Source: Paenibacillus sp. cl123
Lineage (GTDB): Bacteria; Bacillota; Bacilli; Paenibacillales; NBRC-103111
Reading direction: 5' to 3'
Length of the DNA stretch: 64,000 nt
NCBI RefSeq assembly: GCF_900101595.1
Contig: NZ_FMYY01000003.1
Coordinates: forward strand, 179,879-243,878
Shown here: positions 61,557 to 64,000 of the stretch, piece by piece
How positions within the stretch are numbered: position 1 is the first letter of the stretch
How the letters are laid out: every line of letters begins with the position of its first letter
Program-made: the position numbers and the translations under genes
Notes under the pieces: generated by a model
The model's database searches: none
The model's input: only the letters and a program-made list of their open reading frames with translations
What the model was told of the DNA's origin: nothing

Positions 61557-62310
61557 GCAAAAATACCCCATCATCCAAAGATACCTATCGGGGCCGTCGC
61601 GCAGACGGCCTTGCTTACCGTTGGATCGCTGCCGGTTCATGGTCGCTCATGATACAGGTAACCCCAGCAGTACCGCGGCGGGCAATGTCGCATATTACGA
61701 GCGATCCCGAAACGATGACGATGCCAGCGCACATATCTTTGTCGATGACAAAGAGATAATTGAGTGCATCCCGTTCCTGACAGCTCCACCGGAAAAGGCA
61801 TGGCATGTCCGCTATAATCCACCTATCGATAACCAGATGTATGGGGATGACTCGAACGACTGCGCGGGCGGTGTAGAGCTGTGCTACGGCGGCAAGATCG
61901 ATCTGCAGGAATCCTATAAACGATATGTTTGGGTGCTGGCTTACGCCTGCTATAAGCACGGAATCCCGCCGACTCATATCGCCGGGCATTACCAACTGGA
62001 CCCTGAGCGAAAGATTGATCCAAAGGTAGCGCTGGCGCAGCTCGGGAAGACGATGGAAATGCTGGTCGCGGATGTTGTGGCCGAATACAAGGATTGCACG
62101 GGGGAGGAAAACGAGATGAACAAGGTATTGGAGTATGATGCATGGGCTTGGGAGGAGCTGGACAAGTACCTCGGGGATGCTTATAACGACGGGACCATTA
62201 CTGATTGGAAATGGGTACAGGCTGCACGTGATAAGACACTGACTTATTCTGAGCTGCTGCTGCTTAAGGTCCTGATCGATGAGCGCCGCCGTCTGAAAGC
62301 AAAAGCGTAG
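61546..62310 (+). CDS. Endolysin: N-acetylmuramoyl-L-alanine amidase
   Basis: The product has 254 residues. The N-terminal Amidase_2 domain (about 1-165) carries zinc ligands in FMVAHDTGNP and AGHYQLDPERKIDP, plus the NAD/AHIFVDD segment. A linker leads to a C-terminal helical region (about 190-254). It cleaves the bond between MurNAc and L-Ala in peptidoglycan. No known wall-binding repeat is recognised. ATG at 61546 has GGAGGGAG 6 nt upstream. Confidence 0.9.
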   Translation: MPFKQKYPIIQRYLSGPSRRRPCLPLDRCRFMVAHDTGNPSSTAAGNVAYYERSRNDDDASAHIFVDDKEIIECIPFLTAPPEKAWHVRYNPPIDNQMYGDDSNDCAGGVELCYGGKIDLQESYKRYVWVLAYACYKHGIPPTHIAGHYQLDPERKIDPKVALAQLGKTMEMLVADVVAEYKDCTGEENEMNKVLEYDAWAWEELDKYLGDAYNDGTITDWKWVQAARDKTLTYSELLLLKVLIDERRRLKAKA

Positions 62311-62333
62311 GAAATGTTTCCTTACCCAAGCAA

Positions 62334-62367
62334 AGACCCGTCGGCATATGCTAACGGGTCTAATTTA
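62334..62367 (+). terminator. Terminator after the lysis genes
   Basis: AGACCCGT and ACGGGTCT enclose a loop that itself contains GCATATGC; AATTTATT follows. It lies between convergent transcripts. Confidence 0.7.
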
Positions 62368-62388
62368 TTGGAAGGGGCCACATGATTA

Positions 62389-62643
62389 TTATTTCCAAAT
62401 CTTGACCCTCGAATACAACCCCGCCAGCAACGGCCACCCATCCACCGTCCGCAGCGTCAAAGCCTCCTCCAGCGTAACGGGCTTGTATACGTCTTCGTTG
62501 ACCACTTCTATCCGATCAACGTCCATCAGTTCAGTTAACGACCCAGCGGCATCCTGGAGGCTAACAACTCCGTTCTCGACGACGAGCGTGCCGGTCCGGT
62601 AGCCTCCGAGTTGATCCGCAGCCTCTCGCATCCAGCGCGTCAT
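62389..62643 (-). CDS. Hypothetical small protein of the right accessory region
   Basis: An 84-residue protein, beta-rich, with the stretch RTGTLVVENGVVSLQDAAGS. The ATG follows the stop of the upstream gene directly, so the two form one leftward operon. I recognise no family. Opposite orientation to the lysis genes suggests expression from the prophage. Confidence 0.55.
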   Translation of the reverse strand: MTRWMREAADQLGGYRTGTLVVENGVVSLQDAAGSLTELMDVDRIEVVNEDVYKPVTLEEALTLRTVDGWPLLAGLYSRVKIWK

Positions 62644-62820
62644 TTACGCGCCCTGAGCAGCGGCTGGCCGCACATAGCCTTCATAAATCTTTACTACAAA
62701 TGGGCCGCCCCAATTGACGAACTTAACCCGGATGAATCCATCCAGCACTTCTACAACCTCGCCCTCGCTGCCGTGCATCACACTATCTCCATGATTCCGT
62801 ACTTGATCGCCTTTTTGCAT
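62644..62820 (-). CDS. Small KOW/SH3-like protein
   Basis: A 58-codon frame with GGGAG about 10 nt before its ATG. The product begins MQKGDQVRNHGDSVMHG and continues GEVVEVLDGFIRVKF, the beta-barrel pattern of KOW/SH3-like RNA- or protein-binding modules. It is followed without a gap by the gene at 62643. Likely regulatory or structural; no partner is known. Confidence 0.6.
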   Translation of the reverse strand: MQKGDQVRNHGDSVMHGSEGEVVEVLDGFIRVKFVNWGGPFVVKIYEGYVRPAAAQGA

Positions 62821-62840
62821 GTTTAATCATCTCCCAACGT

Positions 62841-62868
62841 TTATTATTTGAGGTATTTATGATGTAAA
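62841..62868 (-). promoter_or_regulatory. Possible promoter of the KOW-like operon
   Basis: Read leftward: TTTACA (complement of 62863-62868), a 16-bp spacer, TAATAA (complement of 62841-62846). It lies about 20 bp before the start codon region. Confidence 0.45.
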
Positions 62869-63041
62869 GGCCGGCCATGCACGGCCAGCTCGCAGCGGGT
62901 TCCCGCGACGACTCCTAATCTTTCAGGAGTCCGTTTCGGCCGGTTCCCCTCCGGCCATCATCAGACGGGTTACTGCCCCCACAAAAGGGGTGAGTGAATC
63001 GCTATCGACCAAAACGATAGCGAAAGTTCTTGAAGGACTTT
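62869..63041. other. Array of seven adjacent hairpins, non-coding
   Basis: No credible gene. Stems in order: GGCC/GGCC (62873-62886), GCGGG/CCCGC (62895-62906), GACTCCT/AGGAGTC (62910-62931), GGCCGG/CCGGCC (62938-62956), CCCC/GGGG (62977-62990), CGCTATCG/CGATAGCG (63000-63022) and AAAGTTC/GGACTTT (63023-63041). Loops are 2-8 nt. It starts 3 bp after the hicB stop on the minus strand and ends at the next promoter. It could be the 3' part of the hicAB transcript or a separate structured RNA. Confidence 0.7.
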
Positions 63042-63043
63042 GG

Positions 63044-63406
63044 TTACTTGCTAAGCTTATAAAGCATGTATTGGTTGAGCGAGATACCCTCTTCATCGGC
63101 CTTGAAAATAAGCTGCTGGTGGAGCGATTTCGGCAGCCGTACCAGAATTTTGCCACTAAAACTCTCATGAGGCTCCGGGATCGGATCGCCATGCTCCAGC
63201 TTAATCTCGATGTGATCCTTTAACACTTCCTGCAGTTCGGCATATGCTTCCTCCCAGGTATCCCCGGACGTATGGCAGCCGTCCAATTCTTTCACGTTAG
63301 CCCAATACCGACCTTTGGAATCTTCCTCCACGCGGCGGATTTGGAACGTATAAGGCAAGGACAAATAGTAAGCGACATCCTTTTGATTTTTCATAATTTT
63401 CGGCAT
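63044..63406 (-). CDS. hicB: HicB-type antitoxin
   Basis: The product has 120 residues. The N-terminal partial RNase H-like HicB fold (about 15-80: YYLSLPYTFQIRR ... GRYWANVKELDGCHTSGDTW-EEA) is followed by a ribbon-helix-helix-like C-terminal DNA-binding part (about 85-120: GKILVRLPKSLHQQLIFKAD). It binds and inhibits HicA and represses its own operon. It lies 44 nt after hicA. No ribosome binding site is visible before the ATG, and a perfect AGGGGA/TCCCCT hairpin (63431-63446) lies between the two genes. Confidence 0.9.
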   Translation of the reverse strand: MPKIMKNQKDVAYYLSLPYTFQIRRVEEDSKGRYWANVKELDGCHTSGDTWEEAYAELQEVLKDHIEIKLEHGDPIPEPHESFSGKILVRLPKSLHQQLIFKADEEGISLNQYMLYKLSK

Positions 63407-63450
63407 AAGATATAGGGAGAGGAAGGGAGGAGGGGATTGCTCCCCTCTGG

Positions 63451-63675
63451 CTACTGCCCTAACCTTTCGAGCGCGTCTTTGACTGCTTCCGGGTTAACCG
63501 GATCGTCGCGCTTGACCGTTGTCAGAAGTCCTTGTGCATTCCGGAAGTGATGGTGAGAGCCGCGAACTCTTACTTCACTGTACCCGGCATGTTCGAGGAC
63601 TTTCTTTATTTCGGCGAAGGTTATTCCCTTCCGATTCCTTCTCATCTTTTCGATGAGCTTTGTTATCTTAGCCAT
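63451..63675 (-). CDS. hicA: HicA-type mRNA interferase toxin
   Basis: The 74-residue protein has the dsRBD-like HicA fold: ITFAEIKKVLEHAGYSEVRV, then RGSHHHF with the catalytic His, and a C-terminal helix. It cuts mRNA when not held by HicB. The gene order hicA-hicB is the common one. AAAGGAG stands 7-8 nt before the ATG. Confidence 0.92.
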   Translation of the reverse strand: MAKITKLIEKMRRNRKGITFAEIKKVLEHAGYSEVRVRGSHHHFRNAQGLLTTVKRDDPVNPEAVKDALERLGQ

Positions 63676-63700
63676 TTCTCAACTCCTTTCTACACTTATT

Positions 63701-63729
63701 ATGATATCATATATAGTATCGTTTTGCAA
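63701..63729 (-). promoter_or_regulatory. Promoter and operator of hicAB
   Basis: Read leftward: TTGCAA (complement of 63724-63729), a 17-bp spacer, TATCAT (complement of 63701-63706). The perfect palindrome ATGATATCAT (63701-63710) overlaps the -10 and is a likely HicB operator. Confidence 0.65.
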
Positions 63730-63905
63730 GGGTTTTGAAGATAGAGTTTGCCCACAAATTGCCCACGTGAGCCAAAAATATCAATTGTTTTAGGCGGTGA
63801 AGTAGAGCAAATGTTCGTTTGTTGTCGAAAAATGGAACAGTGATACAGGTTTTTATACAAAGCGCTTTGGTCAAATAGAGCAAAAATATTTCTGACTTAA
63901 ATTAT
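63730..63905. other. Right-end phage arm without genes
   Basis: No gene. It contains TTGCCCACAAATTGCCCAC (63748-63766), which differs at one position from the box pair in the terminal repeat, and two copies of TAGAGCAAA (63802 and 63882). These look like integrase or excision-factor arm sites. Confidence 0.5.
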
Positions 63906-64000
63906 AGGAAGAACCTCCTTTTTTGTAATAGGAAAGTCCTTATAAATCAAGGGGTTTACAGATTGGGGAAATGATGTTGCCCACGAATTGCCCACATTAA
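63906..64000. repeat. Right copy of the 95-bp direct repeat (attR region)
   Basis: Same sequence as 25846-25940, 38060 bp apart, running to the last base of the window, so its full length is unknown. It includes the box pair TTGCCCACGAATTGCCCAC (63977-63995). Confidence 0.9.

Larger units (their letters stand above)
25846..64000. mobile_element. Siphovirus-type (HK97-head) prophage
   Basis: About 38 kb from the left copy of a 95-bp direct repeat to the right copy at the window end. It holds integrase, immunity, replication, late regulation, terminase, head, tail, lysis and accessory genes in standard order. Nothing essential appears missing, although the distal tail gene looks split. Base composition is lower in GC than the flank, most clearly in the int-repressor end. 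The right boundary cannot be fixed because the repeat runs into the window edge. Confidence 0.93.

Noticed and set aside
62869..63041. Hairpin array considered as a CRISPR array
   Set aside because: The stems differ in sequence and spacing, and there are no repeated units with unique spacers and no cas genes.

Overview
The window looks like chromosome from a spore-forming, fairly GC-rich member of the Bacillota, most like Paenibacillus. The evidence is the yqeG-yqeH-aroE-yhbY-nadD-yqeK-rsfS-yqeM-comER-comEA-comEB gene order, a SpoVA spore operon, a leucine T-box leader on leuS, and typical Gram-positive ribosome binding sites with frequent TTG and GTG starts. No species claim is made. The first ~25.8 kb is host chromosome. 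The remaining ~38 kb is a complete-looking siphovirus-type prophage whose right end runs to the edge of the window.

Host part. Positions 1-1024 hold the tail of a class II aldolase gene and a PfkB-family sugar-phosphate kinase. An L,D-transpeptidase and a leftward uronate isomerase with its own operator-like palindrome follow. Positions 4.4-7.6 kb hold a sporulation cluster (DUF1657, then DUF421-DUF1657, spoVAC, spoVAD, spoVAEb). Positions 7.8-12.2 kb hold a MoxR ATPase / DUF58 / transmembrane transglutaminase operon. Positions 12.4-18.9 kb are the conserved yqe housekeeping run (ribosome assembly, shikimate and NAD synthesis). Then come T-box-controlled leuS, comER (leftward), comEA, an O-acetylhomoserine sulfhydrylase-like gene and comEB.

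Prophage. A 95-bp direct repeat (25846-25940 and 63906-64000) brackets the element just downstream of comEB, where comEC normally follows. From left to right it carries leftward int, immA and a cI-like repressor; a back-to-back promoter switch; an early region of small genes; a replication module (O-like initiator with internal iterons and an AT-rich stretch, a G39P-like helicase loader, a DnaB-like helicase); many small unknown genes; and an ArpU/RinA-like late regulator. The structural part follows: HNH endonuclease, P27-type terminase, an HK97-type head (portal, protease, major capsid protein with an extra beta-sandwich domain), head-tail connectors, tail tube, a tail chaperone pair joined by a probable +1 frameshift, tape measure, a distal tail protein that appears split in two, a macrodomain protein, a His-rich tail protein, an SGNH hydrolase and a large tail fibre. 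XhlA-like protein, Hol44-type holin and amidase form the lysis module. The right end holds two small leftward genes, a non-coding stretch of seven adjacent hairpins, and a hicAB toxin-antitoxin pair.

The points most worth a second look are the lambda-like origin inside the initiator gene, the split distal tail protein with 20-residue repeats, the macrodomain gene in the tail operon, the HxH 13-residue repeats, the hairpin array beside hicAB, and whether the terminal repeat is a long att core or the start of a second prophage copy.
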